A stretch of DNA of 64,000 bases from Methylacidimicrobium sp. AP8 (GTDB lineage: Bacteria; Verrucomicrobiota; Verrucomicrobiia; Methylacidiphilales; Methylacidiphilaceae). Shown one piece after another: positions 18,310 through 28,899 of this stretch (its first letter is position 1; each line of letters opens with the position of its first letter). The stretch covers positions 806,001 through 870,000 of the forward strand of contig NZ_LR797830.1 in NCBI RefSeq assembly GCF_903064525.1, read 5' to 3'. Made by a program: the position numbers and the translations under genes. The notes beneath the pieces are model-generated. The model did no database searches and was not told the DNA's origin. It saw only the letters and a list, made by a program, of their open reading frames with translations.

Positions 18310-20875
18310 ATGGCTCGGCTCGTGCCTCTGGCGTATGCCTTCTTGCTCACCTCTTTGTGCCCGACCGTCCGCGCCGCCAAGATCTTCTGGGCCTCGGAGC
18401 CGGTGGCACCGGGGGAGATGGCTCTCCTCTACGGGGGTGACCTCGGGGGAGTCCAGTCGATCACTACCTGGCCGCTCGAAGACGGAGAACCCAAGGAACC
18501 GCGGGGCGGCTTTCCCGACGCGCCTGCGGCGACCGTTTCGGTGCCGGTATCGCAATCCTCCTCCGCCTCCATCAAGGTTCCCATTCCCGCAGCCTTTCAA
18601 ACGGGCATCTTCGCTGTCGATGCCGGTGGGGATAAGCTCCTCCTCAACCTTCCGAAGCCGGAATGGAGCCAGCCGGAGCGCCTGCTGCCGGGGCTAGAGG
18701 AGAACGAGGCCGCGCCGGGGAGTCGAATCGATGTCTTCGGGCGCAACTTCGTTCTCGACGTGGAGGAGCCGAAGCGGGCTCTGGTCCTGCTTCGGGAGAG
18801 CGCGACGGGGAAGGCGATCCGGCTCGCGCCGGATACCGTCGAGCGGTATCGCCTCTCGGTCCGGCTCCCCGAGGACCTCGCTGCCGGGAACTACGAGATC
18901 TGGGTCCACAACGGGCACGGAGGCGAATGGGGATGGGGCGGGGGCGCCAAGCTGGTCGTCAAAGCCGCCGAAAGCTGGCCGTCGACCGTTTACGACGTGC
19001 GCGAATTCGGGGCGAAGGGGGACGGGCTAACCGATGATTCGGCGGCCCTGCGGAAGGCGCTGGCCGCGGCCGAAAAAGGAGGAGGAGGCATCGTCTACCT
19101 GCCGGCGGGCACCTATGCGGTGCGGGAGTCCTTCTTTCTGCCGCCCAAGACCCTGCTCGAGGGAGACGGCAAGGACTTCACCTGGCTGCAATGGCCGCAG
19201 AACGCTCCGCACGCGCCGAGCGACTTCCTTCCCGCCGTGCTCTACGGCGGGGGGCGCTATTCGATCGAAGGCCTCTCGCTTGTGGTCCGCAACGCGCGAA
19301 GGGTCCTTCTCGATCTTTCGGTCGTGGCCGATCGGCTCCTGCCGGTGGAGCTGGCCGAAGAGGAGATTCCCGCGGCGTTTTTGAAAAAGGCCGCCGCCGT
19401 TCCGTGGGAAACCCGGGACCTCTTTCTGCGCGAGGTGCGGATCGACTACCTGCCCTTCGCGGGCGCTCCGAGCCGGGAGCCGGAGCGCGATCCGCAGTGG
19501 GCCTTGGGCCGGTGGGGGCTGGGGGCCGGGAGGACGAGGAGCTTTCCCTCTTTTGGGAGGCGTCCGCAACGTGGAAATTTCCGGTTGCGAGTTCCTCGGG
19601 ATGCGCCACCGGCTGCTCGACCTGCGCAACGGACGGATCGTCGACAACGACTTTTCGAATCCGATGGGCGCTTTTTCTCGGACGGCAGTGGGCGGACGCT
19701 ACGTCGCTTTCCTGGATAATTGGGTTGCCGACGGCAGCGTCCTGCAAAGCCACTTGGACGCCTGCCGTTTCTTTGTCATCGCGCACAACCGCTTCAGCGA
19801 TTTCGGCCGGGGCGAGCGAATGGCCTTCCGGATCCAAGGCGAACCGCTCCGCGGAAAATGGTTCGCCAAGGGGAATCTCCCGGTTCGGCGCCTCCCGGTG
19901 GAGCGGATCGAGGGGAAGACGATCCGGCTGCGCGGGGGACGGTTGGCTCCGGGAGAGTTGCGGGGCGCGGGGATGCGGATCGAAAAGCCGGACGGCCGGG
20001 AAGACTGGATTCCGGTCCAAGACAATGCCGACGCGTCGGTCGTCCTGGCCTGGCCGGTCGAGGCCGGCACCGAGGCTCCCGATTGGGTGGAAGTGGCCGG
20101 ATATCTTCCCCCGCGGCTGGCCACCGTCTCCCGGTGCTCCGGGAAGGAGCTTTTCCTCGCCGAAAAGCTTCCCGGCGATTACAGCGGTCTCGGCGTCCAA
20201 ATCGTCAGCGGCCGAGGCGCGGGACAGGTGCGGACGATCGTTCGAGCGGAGGGAGAGCGGGTCACGGTCGACCGCGAGTGGGACGTCGCTCCCGACGCGA
20301 CGAGCCAGGTCCTGCTCCACCAGGTGCAGGGAAACGGGATCTTCTTCGCCAACGAGGCCGAGGATCCGAACGGCCTCTTTGTCGGAACGGGAGATCTCTA
20401 CGACTCGGTCTTCGACGCCAACACCCTGCGGAGGAGCTCCGGCATCTGGGAGAGCTCGGGAACCTTTCTGCAGTTCCTCGAGAACGTCCTCGACGTCGCC
20501 GTCAGCTATGCCGAGCCGTCCGCGGGAGCCCCGGCCCTGCCCGGCCGCGGCATGCTCGGGATTCTGGCGGGCGGGGAGCTGGCCGAGCGTTTCGCCAGCC
20601 CTTTCGAGCTGGTCCGCGGCGTCGTCTTCCGCCGGAACCGCCTCGCGTTCGGCCACCGTGTCCGAGTAGGATCGCGGCCGGGAGGAAGCGGGTTGGCCGC
20701 GGTGGTCGCGCGGGACCTAGTCATTGACCACAACTGGTTCGAGCACGGGCAGGTCGGAATCGAGCTCGAGCGCGGCGTTCGCCAAGCGGTACTCTCCCGG
20801 AATCTTTTCTTCGACATCGCGCTGCCCCAGCAGGTCGGTCAGGCGACCGAGGTGGAGATCCTGCCCGAGCGCTGA
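18310..20875 (+). pseudogene. Secreted right-handed beta-helix protein (pectate-lyase-3 superfamily), frameshifted
   Basis: Two frames make one protein of about 850 residues. Frame one (18310-19719) has a signal peptide ending near VRAA, an N-terminal beta-sandwich region with PGSRIDVFGRNF, then the pectate_lyase_3 entry motif VREFGAKGDGLTDDSAALRKAL near residue 230 and YLPAGTYAV. From about 19512-19550, inside runs of five G, the beta-helix continues in the next frame (GGVRNVEISGCEFLGMRHR) to 20875, with repeated short strands such as NRFSDF, NTLRRSSG and NLFFDIA. One extra base explains the break. It probably acts on an extracellular glycan; catalytic residues cannot be assigned. Confidence 0.75.
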
Positions 20876-20898
20876 CTCTCCCATCCGGAGCCCGTCGC

Positions 20899-21648
20899 CT
20901 ACAACTCCTGGAAGGTCGGCCGGATCAGGATCTCGTTGACGTTGACGTGCGGCGGCCGCGTCACGGCGTAGACGATCGCCGAAGCGATGTCTTCGGCCTG
21001 CAGGGCGCGGCCCTCCTCGAAGTTCTTTTGGATCTCCTCGAGGGCCGCGCGGTCGGTGATGGTCTCGAGGAGCTCGGTGATGACCGCTCCGGGCTCGATG
21101 ACGGTGACGCGGATGTTGTCGGACGGGGAGAGCTCCATCCGCAACCCTTCGGAGAGCGCACGGACCGCGTACTTGGTCGCGCAGTAGACCGCGCTTCCCG
21201 GATAGACCTTTCTGCCGGCGACCGAGGAGAGGGTGACGATGTGGCCGCTTTTCTGGGCCAGAAATCGGGGCAGCACCGCCGCGATGCTGGCCAGGACTCC
21301 CTTGAAATTGACGTCCACCGTCGCCATCCACTCCGCCACGTGCAGGTTCCGCATGAGCGAAATGGGCATGATGCCGGCGTTGGCGACCAGGATGTCGATT
21401 CCTCCGAACTGCTTGCAGGCGGCGTCGACCACGTTTTCCACCTCGCTCGGCTCCCGGACATCGCAGCGGATGGGTAGCGCGTTCCCCCCTTCGTCGGCGA
21501 TCCGGCGGGCGAGAGCTTCGAGTCGGTCGAAACGGCGGGCGGCGGCGACAACGTTCGCCCCCTCGCGGGCGAGGGCGAGAGCGGTCGCTCGGCCGATGCC
21601 GCTTGACGCACCGGTGATGATGGCGGTCTTGCGGGAAAGCGGCTTCAT
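20899..21648 (-). CDS. Short-chain dehydrogenase/reductase
   Basis: 249 residues. Classical SDR motifs: cofactor site TGASSGIGRA at about 12-21, an Arg after strand 2 (AAARRFDRL) favouring NADP, CDVREPSEV, NAGIM, and the catalytic Ser-Tyr-Lys in LSSVAG and YCATKYAV. It resembles the YdfG/serine-dehydrogenase-like SDRs acting on small hydroxy acids. ATG 21648 has GGAG six bases upstream; an ATG at 21660 is in frame. It is convergent with the beta-helix gene and divergent from the 21763 lipoprotein. Confidence 0.9.
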   Translation of the reverse strand: MKPLSRKTAIITGASSGIGRATALALAREGANVVAAARRFDRLEALARRIADEGGNALPIRCDVREPSEVENVVDAACKQFGGIDILVANAGIMPISLMRNLHVAEWMATVDVNFKGVLASIAAVLPRFLAQKSGHIVTLSSVAGRKVYPGSAVYCATKYAVRALSEGLRMELSPSDNIRVTVIEPGAVITELLETITDRAALEEIQKNFEEGRALQAEDIASAIVYAVTRPPHVNVNEILIRPTFQEL

Positions 21649-21762
21649 TGTCGGCTCCATTTCTCGGGCTAGGCTAGCAAAGCGCTTGGGGGAAGGTCGA
21701 GAACCCATCCGCTTTTTGCCATAGAAATCGGCTTCGGCAGGCTGTAGGCTTTCCGGAAGACC

Positions 21763-22194
21763 ATGCAGACGACCTCCTGGGCCGGCATCCCCTTCCGGTT
21801 CGTGCTCGCCTTGGCGACGCTCCTGTCGATCGGCGCCTGCTCGCGCCAAGAGATCTGCCCGGCGGTGACCGAACAGGACAAGAAGCAGTTCGCCGAAGCC
21901 CTCCAGGCCAGGCCTCTTGTCCGGATCACGGTCCTTTCGATGGTTCCCAGCCGCATCTACCGGTGTGGGGTCGCGGTGCGCTGGTCGACCTCGGTCAACA
22001 TGATCACGCTTTCCGCCGAGGGAAGGCCGACGACCACCTACTGCGGCAGCTTCGAGATGGCGGCCGACTTTCCCCGCAACTCCTTCGGAGAGATCGCCGT
22101 GGCTTCGGCGCTTCCCGCGTATTGGTCGGACACGGTCCGGGAAATTCAGGGCTATGCGTTGATGAGCCGTCGGCCTTCCGGCGCTCCGCGGTAA
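21763..22194 (+). CDS. Small lipoprotein of unknown function
   Basis: 143 residues. The signal peptide has a hydrophobic core VLALATLLSIGAC with lipobox Cys near residue 26. The mature part carries VRITVLSMVPSRIYRCGVAVRWSTSVNMITLSAEGRPTTTY, which looks like a strand-rich domain with two further Cys. No family is recognised. It ends 37 bases before the convergent lhr stop. Confidence 0.55.
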   Translation: MQTTSWAGIPFRFVLALATLLSIGACSRQEICPAVTEQDKKQFAEALQARPLVRITVLSMVPSRIYRCGVAVRWSTSVNMITLSAEGRPTTTYCGSFEMAADFPRNSFGEIAVASALPAYWSDTVREIQGYALMSRRPSGAPR

Positions 22195-22231
22195 CCGGAG
22201 AGGGCCGGCTCGCGGCCGGCAGGGCGGCGGG

Positions 22232-25200
22232 CTAATCCCGTGCGTCGGCGCGCCGGAGGAGTCGCTTGGTCGCCTCCCACTCCTCGCGGGGATCGAGGCG
22301 GCGGAGAAAATGGCTTTTGCCGGATCGGAGAACGGCGATCGGCTCGCCGTCGCGGTAGAGCAGGCGGTTACCGGCCAGGGCGGGCAGCCGCTCCCCCGGC
22401 GTGAGGATGCCGACCAGGTTGGCGGGATCGGCGGCGCAGACCGAGACCCAGGAGCCAGACTTCGGCCGGTCCCGGATCTTCCGCAGGGAAGCGGCCGCCT
22501 CGGGGAGGGCGAACTGCTCTCCGGAGAAGCCGGCGACGAAGCGTCCGCCGCGGATTTCTTCGCGCGCTTCCAAGCGGCGGTAAATGCCCACAAGCTGCCA
22601 CCACGGGGGTAGCCCCTCCTCCCGTTCCAGGAGCCGGCGAAAGACCACGCCGTAGCGCCGGAGCAGCACGCGGGCGATCTCCTCCGCCCGCTCTTCGTCT
22701 CCCAGGGCGCAAACCGGAGGTGTGAGTGACCAGCGGCCGGCAGGAACCTCCCGGTCCCTGCGGCGCCCCCGCTCGGGCCGGAAGAGGCGCAGGCCGGAAA
22801 AGCCGTCGGAATGAACCAGCCCGCTCCCGGCCAGCTCGGCCAGCGCCTCCGTAGCTTCTCCGCGGAGCAGCCGGCAGTTCTCCAGGATGTCGGAGAGGAA
22901 GGAGGGGCCCCGGCTTTGGAGGTAGGCGAAGATCGTCGCCGCCCGGGGGCGCAGCCGCCCGGGAGCGGAAAGGTCCCCGTTCGACCAGACCGCAAGCCGG
23001 CCGCGGGGCAAAACGGCGACGGGGGAGGAGGCCACCAGCCGCGGGTTCTTGTTCTCCTCCGGCCGTCGGCGCAGCCGGTGCCAGAAGAAGCGGCCGTCTA
23101 GGCAGAGCCGTTCGAGCCAATCCGGATCGAAATCGGCGATCCGGGCCGGCAGAAGCTCCTGCTCCCAGGCTTCCGCCGGCGCCGAAATCCCTTCGAGCAG
23201 CGGGAGGACCGCATGCAGGCTCTCCGGGCCGCTCCCGCGCTCCTCCGGGGCGAGCCGCTGCCATGCCAAAAGAAAGCGAAGGAAGTCCAAGGCCGAGACC
23301 GGGCGAACCGACCGGCGGAGGCTCTCCTGCGCATAGCGATGGATCCGCGCGAGCAACCCGCGGGGGCACCACTGCTCTTCCTCTTCCCCGGGGAGCCAGC
23401 GGCCGCGGAAGAGGAAGCCCTCCGCTTCGAGCGCCGCCAGGGAAGGGAAGAGCCGCTCGGCCGGCAGTCCCAACGGCCGGCCGAGCGCGGTGGCGGACAG
23501 AGGGCCGAGCCCCTGGAGGCGTCCGCGGAGGATCTCGCGGAGCGCAGCCTCCGGATCCCACGGGGAGGAGGCCGGAGGCGGACCCGTCTTTCCGCTGACG
23601 ATCTCCCCTTCCGGAAAGAGCGCTTTCCAGTGGGCGAGCCATGCGGGGGAGCTCCAGAGCAGATCGCGGATACCGGGCCGGGGCCGGAACGCGATCGCCC
23701 TCCCCGCTTCCGCCAGCTCCTGCAAGAGCCCTTCCCAGGACCGCGCCGGTCTTTTCCCGAAGCGGCGGAGCGGCTCCGGACAGCCCGTGCGGGCCTCCCG
23801 TTCGGTAAGGAATCCCAAGAGTAGAAGGGCGTCCTCCATCTGGTCGGGGTCTTGCGGATCCGGCCAGGCTTCCTCTTGGACGCAACGCACCGCCTGCGGG
23901 TCGGCAATGGAGAGCTGCCGGAGATCCGAAAGCGGGAGCCGTCCGGAGTAGGCGACCGCACGGGCGCGGCGCTCCTCGGCGGGAGCGGGGTCGAGAAAGG
24001 AGTAGGGGCGGGCGGCCAGGATTCCCCGGGCAGCCGGGGAGGGTTCGCGCAGATCGCGGGCCTCCGCGGCGATGGCGCCGCCCCGCAGCTTGCGAAGGAG
24101 ATCCTCCAGCCCGTCCGCGTCCATCGCCTCCGCAAGGCAGTCGCGCAGCGTCTGCTCGACCAGCGGGTGGTCGGGGCATTCCCGGTCGCCGCCAAGGTTT
24201 TCGGGGCAGGCGACCGCGTCGGGGAAGATCGCCCCGAGCAGCTCCTCGGCCTCCATCCTCTGGAGAAGGGGAGGGACCCTGCCCCCTCCTCGGCGTCGAG
24301 CGACCGCGAGCGAGATCGAGGCGGTCCAGCGCCAGCGGATCGTGAACATCGGGCTGGTCAGGAGCGCCTGGATCAAGACCGAGCGGACCGACTCCGGGTG
24401 GAGGAACGAGAGGATCTCCTCGAGCGGAAAGCTATGCGCGTGGGTAAGCGAGAGAAGGATCGCATCCTCGGTCGCCGCCGCCTGCAGCTCGAAGTTGAAC
24501 TTTCGGCAGAAGCGCTTGCGGAGCGCGAGCCCCCAGGCGCGATTGATCCGGCTCCCGAAGGGCGAATGGATGACGAGCTGGGTTCCGCCCGACGGATCGA
24601 AAAAGCGCTCGATCGCGATGCGTCCCGGATGGGGGACGAAGCCGAGGGCCGCTCGGGTGGCCGCCAGATAGGCGGCGAGCTCTCGAGCGGCGCGCCCGGG
24701 GAGGCCGATCCACCCCTCGAGCTTTTTGCCGGCGTGTTCCGCCGCGTCGGGAAGCCCGCGTTCTTCTGCTTCCGCAAGCCACTGGTCCACGCGGCGGCGG
24801 ACCCTGCCGGCACACGCGGAGAGCTCGCGGCTGCGGCCGGGCAGCTCCCCGAGCCAGAACGGAATCGTGGGAGCCTCTCCGCGGGCGTCTTCGACGCGGA
24901 CGACCCCGCGCTCGATCTTGCGCAACCGCCAAGAGGTGTTGCCCAGCGCGAAGATATCTCCGGGAAGGCTCTCGACCGCAAAGTCCTCGTTCACCGTTCC
25001 CAGGGTGATCCCCTCCGGTTCCGCGACGACGGCGTACTCCCCGGCGTCCGGAATCGCGCCGCCGCCCAGCAGGGCGGCCAGCCGAGCGCCCTTGCGCGGG
25101 AGGATGCGGTTGCGGGCGCGGTCCCGGAAAAGGAAGGCGCGGCTGCCCTCCCGCCTCGGAGAGTAGCCCTCCGCCAGCATCGCCACGACGCGCAGAAATT

Positions 25201-26533
25201 CCTGGCGGCGGAGCCGGCGATACGGATAGGCCCTCCGGACCGACCGAAAGAGCTCCTCTTCGTCCCGCGGGCCGGCGGCCACCTCGGCGACGATCTGCTG
25301 GGCGAGGACGTCGAGGGGGGCTTCCGGGATCACGAGCCGGTCGAGGACTCCCTCCCGGATGGCCAGAAGGAGCCCGGCGCACTCGACCAGCTCGTCCTGG
25401 CTCAGCGGAAAGAGCCTCCCTTCGGGGACCGCTTCTCCGACCCGGTGGGCCGATCGGCCGACCCGCTGGAGAAGGGAAGCGATCGACCGAGGCGAGCCGA
25501 GCTGGCAGACAAGGTCGATCTCGCCGACGTCGATGCCGAGCTCCAAGGAGGAGGTGGCGACGAGAACCGAGAGCCGCCCGGTCTTCAGCCGCTCCTCGGC
25601 CGCAAGGCGCCGTTCCCGGCTCAGGCTCCCGTGATGGGCGGCCACCGCCGCTTCCCCGAGGCGTCCGGTCAGGTGGTGGGCGACCCGCTCGGCGAGGCGG
25701 CGGCTGTTGACGAAGATAAGGGTTGTCCGGCGGGAGCGGACCAGATCGGCCAAGCGATCGTAGATCTCTTCCCAGACCTCGGTCGAGAGGACCGGCTCCA
25801 AAGGGGAAGAGGGCAGCTCGACCGTGATCTCCATCTTTCGCCGCGATCCGAGGTCGACGACGGCGCAGGGCGCCGATCCCCTCTCTCCGACCCCGGTAAG
25901 GAAGTGGGCCAACTCGCGGATCGGCCGCTGGGTCGCCGAAAGCCCGATGCGCTGGAAGGGCACGCGAGTCAGGGCGGCGAGCCGTTCCAGGGAAAGGGAG
26001 AGGTGGGCCCCCCGCTTTCCGGAGGCCACGGCGTGGATCTCGTCGAGGATGACGACTCGGACCGTGGAGAGCAGAGCGCGTCCGCCGCCGCTGCCGAGAA
26101 GGAGGTAGAGCGACTCCGGGGTGGTCACCAGGAGATGGGGAGGCCGGCGGAGGAGCCGGGCGCGCTCCGACGCCGGGGTGTCCCCGGTGCGTGCGCCGAT
26201 CCGGATTTCCGGGGCCGGGATTCCTTTGGCGGCGAGCTCCCGGCCGATGCCGGCCAGCGGTTCCAAGAGGTTGCGCTGGACGTCGTAGGAGAGGGCACGG
26301 AGCGGAGAGACGTAGAGGACGGAGACCTCCGGGCGGAGCTCCCCGGACTGGCTTTGGCGCACAAGCTCGTCGATCGCCGCAAGAAAGGCGGCCAGGGTCT
26401 TCCCCGAGCCCGTCGGCGAGGCGAGGAGGACCGGCCTGCCGCTCTGGATGAGCGGCCAGGCCGCCGCCTGGATCGGGGTCGGGGCTCCCAGCGTCTTGGC
26501 AAACCAGTCACGGACGGCGGGATGAAAGTTCAT
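22232..26533 (-). CDS. lhr: Lhr-type large ATP-dependent helicase
   Basis: 1433 residues, the size of full-length Lhr. The N-terminal ~850 residues are the Lhr core: Q-motif PTPIQAAAWP, Walker A ASPTGSGKT, DEIH box in VVILDEIHA, SATQRP, then RecA2 with VATSSLELGIDVG and QRVGRSAHR, followed by the winged-helix and beta-barrel region. A long C-terminal extension (about 850-1433) is present, as in mycobacterial and enterobacterial Lhr. It is a superfamily 2 3'-5' helicase with roles in DNA repair. A 959-residue opposite-strand ORF is a shadow. Confidence 0.95.
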   Translation of the reverse strand: MNFHPAVRDWFAKTLGAPTPIQAAAWPLIQSGRPVLLASPTGSGKTLAAFLAAIDELVRQSQSGELRPEVSVLYVSPLRALSYDVQRNLLEPLAGIGRELAAKGIPAPEIRIGARTGDTPASERARLLRRPPHLLVTTPESLYLLLGSGGGRALLSTVRVVILDEIHAVASGKRGAHLSLSLERLAALTRVPFQRIGLSATQRPIRELAHFLTGVGERGSAPCAVVDLGSRRKMEITVELPSSPLEPVLSTEVWEEIYDRLADLVRSRRTTLIFVNSRRLAERVAHHLTGRLGEAAVAAHHGSLSRERRLAAEERLKTGRLSVLVATSSLELGIDVGEIDLVCQLGSPRSIASLLQRVGRSAHRVGEAVPEGRLFPLSQDELVECAGLLLAIREGVLDRLVIPEAPLDVLAQQIVAEVAAGPRDEEELFRSVRRAYPYRRLRRQEFLRVVAMLAEGYSPRREGSRAFLFRDRARNRILPRKGARLAALLGGGAIPDAGEYAVVAEPEGITLGTVNEDFAVESLPGDIFALGNTSWRLRKIERGVVRVEDARGEAPTIPFWLGELPGRSRELSACAGRVRRRVDQWLAEAEERGLPDAAEHAGKKLEGWIGLPGRAARELAAYLAATRAALGFVPHPGRIAIERFFDPSGGTQLVIHSPFGSRINRAWGLALRKRFCRKFNFELQAAATEDAILLSLTHAHSFPLEEILSFLHPESVRSVLIQALLTSPMFTIRWRWTASISLAVARRRGGGRVPPLLQRMEAEELLGAIFPDAVACPENLGGDRECPDHPLVEQTLRDCLAEAMDADGLEDLLRKLRGGAIAAEARDLREPSPAARGILAARPYSFLDPAPAEERRARAVAYSGRLPLSDLRQLSIADPQAVRCVQEEAWPDPQDPDQMEDALLLLGFLTEREARTGCPEPLRRFGKRPARSWEGLLQELAEAGRAIAFRPRPGIRDLLWSSPAWLAHWKALFPEGEIVSGKTGPPPASSPWDPEAALREILRGRLQGLGPLSATALGRPLGLPAERLFPSLAALEAEGFLFRGRWLPGEEEEQWCPRGLLARIHRYAQESLRRSVRPVSALDFLRFLLAWQRLAPEERGSGPESLHAVLPLLEGISAPAEAWEQELLPARIADFDPDWLERLCLDGRFFWHRLRRRPEENKNPRLVASSPVAVLPRGRLAVWSNGDLSAPGRLRPRAATIFAYLQSRGPSFLSDILENCRLLRGEATEALAELAGSGLVHSDGFSGLRLFRPERGRRRDREVPAGRWSLTPPVCALGDEERAEEIARVLLRRYGVVFRRLLEREEGLPPWWQLVGIYRRLEAREEIRGGRFVAGFSGEQFALPEAAASLRKIRDRPKSGSWVSVCAADPANLVGILTPGERLPALAGNRLLYRDGEPIAVLRSGKSHFLRRLDPREEWEATKRLLRRADARD

Positions 26534-26754
26534 GCGCTTCCCGCGCTGTCGGGCTTCCTAATCAATGGCCGGATCGCGGCCCGCCGCAAGGTCGGCTCTC
26601 TCCCTGGCTCCTATCGGGTTTCGGGCGGGGCGCCCGGCGCAGAAAAATCGTCGACAACGGCCCGCGACCGCTCCAGATTTCCGGCGGAAGGAGCGAAGAG
26701 CCGCCGGTTTCGGCACGGCGGCTGCTTGTAGTGCAAGGAAACAGGAAAGAGGCC

Positions 26755-28224
26755 ATGGAGCGGCGGAAAGGAGCGGGGCAGGAGTCGCCGAATTCCGCCG
26801 CCCGTCCGGCGCAATTGCACCGCACCCTTTCGGCGGTCGACTTGATGCTCCTGGGGGTGGGAGCGATCGTAGGCGCCGGGATCTTCGTCCTCACGGGCGT
26901 TGCCGCGGCGACGGCGGCCGGGCCGGGCCTCATCCTTTCCTTCGTCGTGGCGGGCCTCGCCTGCCTCTTCGCCGCGCTCTGCTACGCCGAGTTCGCCTCG
27001 ATGGTGCCGACGGCGGGGAGCGCCTATTCCTATGCCTCCTTGAGCATGGGGGAGTTCGCCGGCTGGCTGACCGGCTGGAACCTGATCCTGGCCTACCTGT
27101 TGACCGGTGCCGTGGTGGCGATCGGCTGGTCGGGATATTTTCAGGAGCTTCTCTCGGGGATCGGGATCTCCCTCCCCGCCGCCTTCGGCAAGGCTCCCCA
27201 CGAGGGAGGCTGGCTTAACTTGCCGGCGGCGCTGATCGCCCTCGGGCTCAGCGGGGTCCTGGCCTTGGGGGCTCGGGAGAGCGCGCGTTTCAACCACTGG
27301 ATCGTCGGGGTGAAGCTCGGCGTGATCGCGCTTTTCCTGGTGGCGGCCGCGCCCCATGTCCGTCCGGAGAACTGGCAGCCGTTGCTCCCGTTCGGCTGGA
27401 AGGGGGTGATGGCCGGAGCCGCGCTCATCTTCTTCGCCTATGTCGGCTTCGACGCGGTTTCGACGGCGGCCGAGGAAGCAAAGGAGCCGCAGCGCGACCT
27501 GCCTCGCGGGATCCTCGGATCGCTCGCCGTGTGCACCCTGCTCTACATCCTGGTGGGAGTGGTCTTGACCGGGATCGTTCCGTACCGGCTTCTCAACGTC
27601 AAGGACCCGGTCGCCTTCGCGCTGGTGCGGGTTGGGGAGCGGACGGCGGCGAACCTCGTCGCGGTGGGGGCCATCGCCGGGATCACCTCGGCTCTCCTGG
27701 TGAACATGTACGGCCAATCCCGCGTCTTTTTCGCCATGTGCCGGGACGGCCTCCTGCCGGCTTCCTTGGGCAGGATCCACCCCGTTTCCCGGACGCCGGT
27801 GCGGATGATCGTCCTGATCGGAGCCGTCATCGCGGGAATCGCGGGTTTTTTCCCGATCGAAACCGTTGCGGAGCTCACCAACATGGGGGCGCTGGCCGCC
27901 TTCATGGTCGTCGCTCTCGGAGTCCTGGTCCTTCGAAAGAAGAGCCCCGGCCTCCGACGGCCGTTCCAGGTTCCGGCCATGCCGTGGACCGCTCTGGCCG
28001 CGATCGGCTCTTGCGGCTACTTGATGACTAACCTAAGTCGCAAGACCATGGTCTGGTTCGCGGCGTGGATGGCCGCGGGCGCTCTGCTCTATCTGCTGGT
28101 GCTCTGGGGCCGTCCGGGACGACCCGCTCACGCGGTCCTGACGCGGGGAGCCGCCGAGGGGGAGCAAACGGTGCCCCTTCCCGAAGATCTCTGGTTCGCA
28201 ACGCCTTCGGACTCCTCTTCCTGA
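26755..28224 (+). CDS. APC-family amino acid permease
   Basis: About 489 residues with twelve predicted transmembrane helices. The APC pattern is clear: LMLLGVGAIVGAGIFVLTG in TM1, AALCYAEFASMVPTAGSAYSY in TM2-3, and FFAYVGFDAVSTAAEEAKEPQRDLP around TM6 (substrate and Na/H site). It is close to the YfnA/cationic amino acid transporter type. The C-terminal tail is short and acidic. ATG 26755 follows AAAGAGG; a GTG at 26731 is in frame. It is divergent from lhr. Confidence 0.92.
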   Translation: MERRKGAGQESPNSAARPAQLHRTLSAVDLMLLGVGAIVGAGIFVLTGVAAATAAGPGLILSFVVAGLACLFAALCYAEFASMVPTAGSAYSYASLSMGEFAGWLTGWNLILAYLLTGAVVAIGWSGYFQELLSGIGISLPAAFGKAPHEGGWLNLPAALIALGLSGVLALGARESARFNHWIVGVKLGVIALFLVAAAPHVRPENWQPLLPFGWKGVMAGAALIFFAYVGFDAVSTAAEEAKEPQRDLPRGILGSLAVCTLLYILVGVVLTGIVPYRLLNVKDPVAFALVRVGERTAANLVAVGAIAGITSALLVNMYGQSRVFFAMCRDGLLPASLGRIHPVSRTPVRMIVLIGAVIAGIAGFFPIETVAELTNMGALAAFMVVALGVLVLRKKSPGLRRPFQVPAMPWTALAAIGSCGYLMTNLSRKTMVWFAAWMAAGALLYLLVLWGRPGRPAHAVLTRGAAEGEQTVPLPEDLWFATPSDSSS

Positions 28225-28407
28225 CCTTTCCTATGGCGATGACCCGGGGGGCCGGCGCGCCGCCCGCCCGCCGGGAAGCGGCCGAGGAGCCGCGGAAGCC
28301 GGCTCCGAGGCGCGGATGCGGGCACCTCTTCTCCCGCGAAAAGCCGAGGGGGCGTTTCCGGCCGTGCGGTACGGAAAAGGGAAAAAATCGGCGCCCGGCC
28401 GCGCGCC

Positions 28408-28455
28408 CGAGCCTATTTGCTGCGCCTCGCCTGCGAAATTTGTGAGAGATGGCGG
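28408..28455 (+). repeat. Relic of the MITE right end (copy E)
   Basis: The segment GCCTATTTGCTGCGCCTCG ... GAAATTTGTGAGAGATGGC matches the right third of the MITE copies at 39647, 49508 and 58510 with several changes. The left end is missing and there is no target duplication. It lies in the 230-base gap between the permease and VanZ genes, right against the VanZ stop; nothing else is visible in that gap. Confidence 0.5.
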
Positions 28456-28899
28456 CTATCCGTTTTCGTGGATTTCCGCTGTTTTTCCCGATTCGGATTG
28501 GGAACAGCGATCGGCTTGTTGCAGGCGGCGGCTCGCCCTTCGATGTCGTTCGACCAAGGCGGCCAGAACGGCGCCCAAAAATCCGCCGGAAAGGTCGGCC
28601 GCCCAGTCGAAGGGATCGGGAGTTCGGCCGGGAATGAGCCGCTGGTAGTTCTCGTCGAGCGCGCCGAGGATCGCGACGGCGGCCGTAGCCGCGGGCGTGC
28701 TTCCGCCGGCCAGACGCGCGAGGAGGCCGGCTCCGGAGTAGGCTATCCCGTGGAGAAGCTTGTCGTTTACCCGGCTAACCTCCCGGGGCAGGTTCGCTCC
28801 CGGGATGCTGGAAAGGGAAAGCAGGAGCAGCGCATAGGCAAAAAAGGCGATCCAGAGCGGGCGCCTGCTCGAAGACCTCGGTGCGGCGGGACGGCTCAC
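28456..28899 (-). CDS. VanZ-family membrane protein
   Basis: 147 residues. A first hydrophobic segment (PLWIAFFAYALLLLSLSSIPG), the VanZ hallmark NDKLLHGIAYSGAG, a second helix region with AAVAILGALDENYQRLIPGR, and DPFDWAADLSGGFLGAVLAAL. The GTG at 28899 overlaps the stop of the NusG-like gene (GTGA), so the two are coupled. VanZ-like proteins are small membrane proteins often found with exopolysaccharide genes; activity unknown. Confidence 0.8.
   Translation of the reverse strand: MSRPAAPRSSSRRPLWIAFFAYALLLLSLSSIPGANLPREVSRVNDKLLHGIAYSGAGLLARLAGGSTPAATAAVAILGALDENYQRLIPGRTPDPFDWAADLSGGFLGAVLAALVERHRRASRRLQQADRCSQSESGKTAEIHENG

Noticed and set aside
23852-26731. 959-codon plus-strand ORF
   Set aside because: It lies antisense to lhr, is Arg/Glu/Gly-rich without domains, and arises from GC-rich codon bias.
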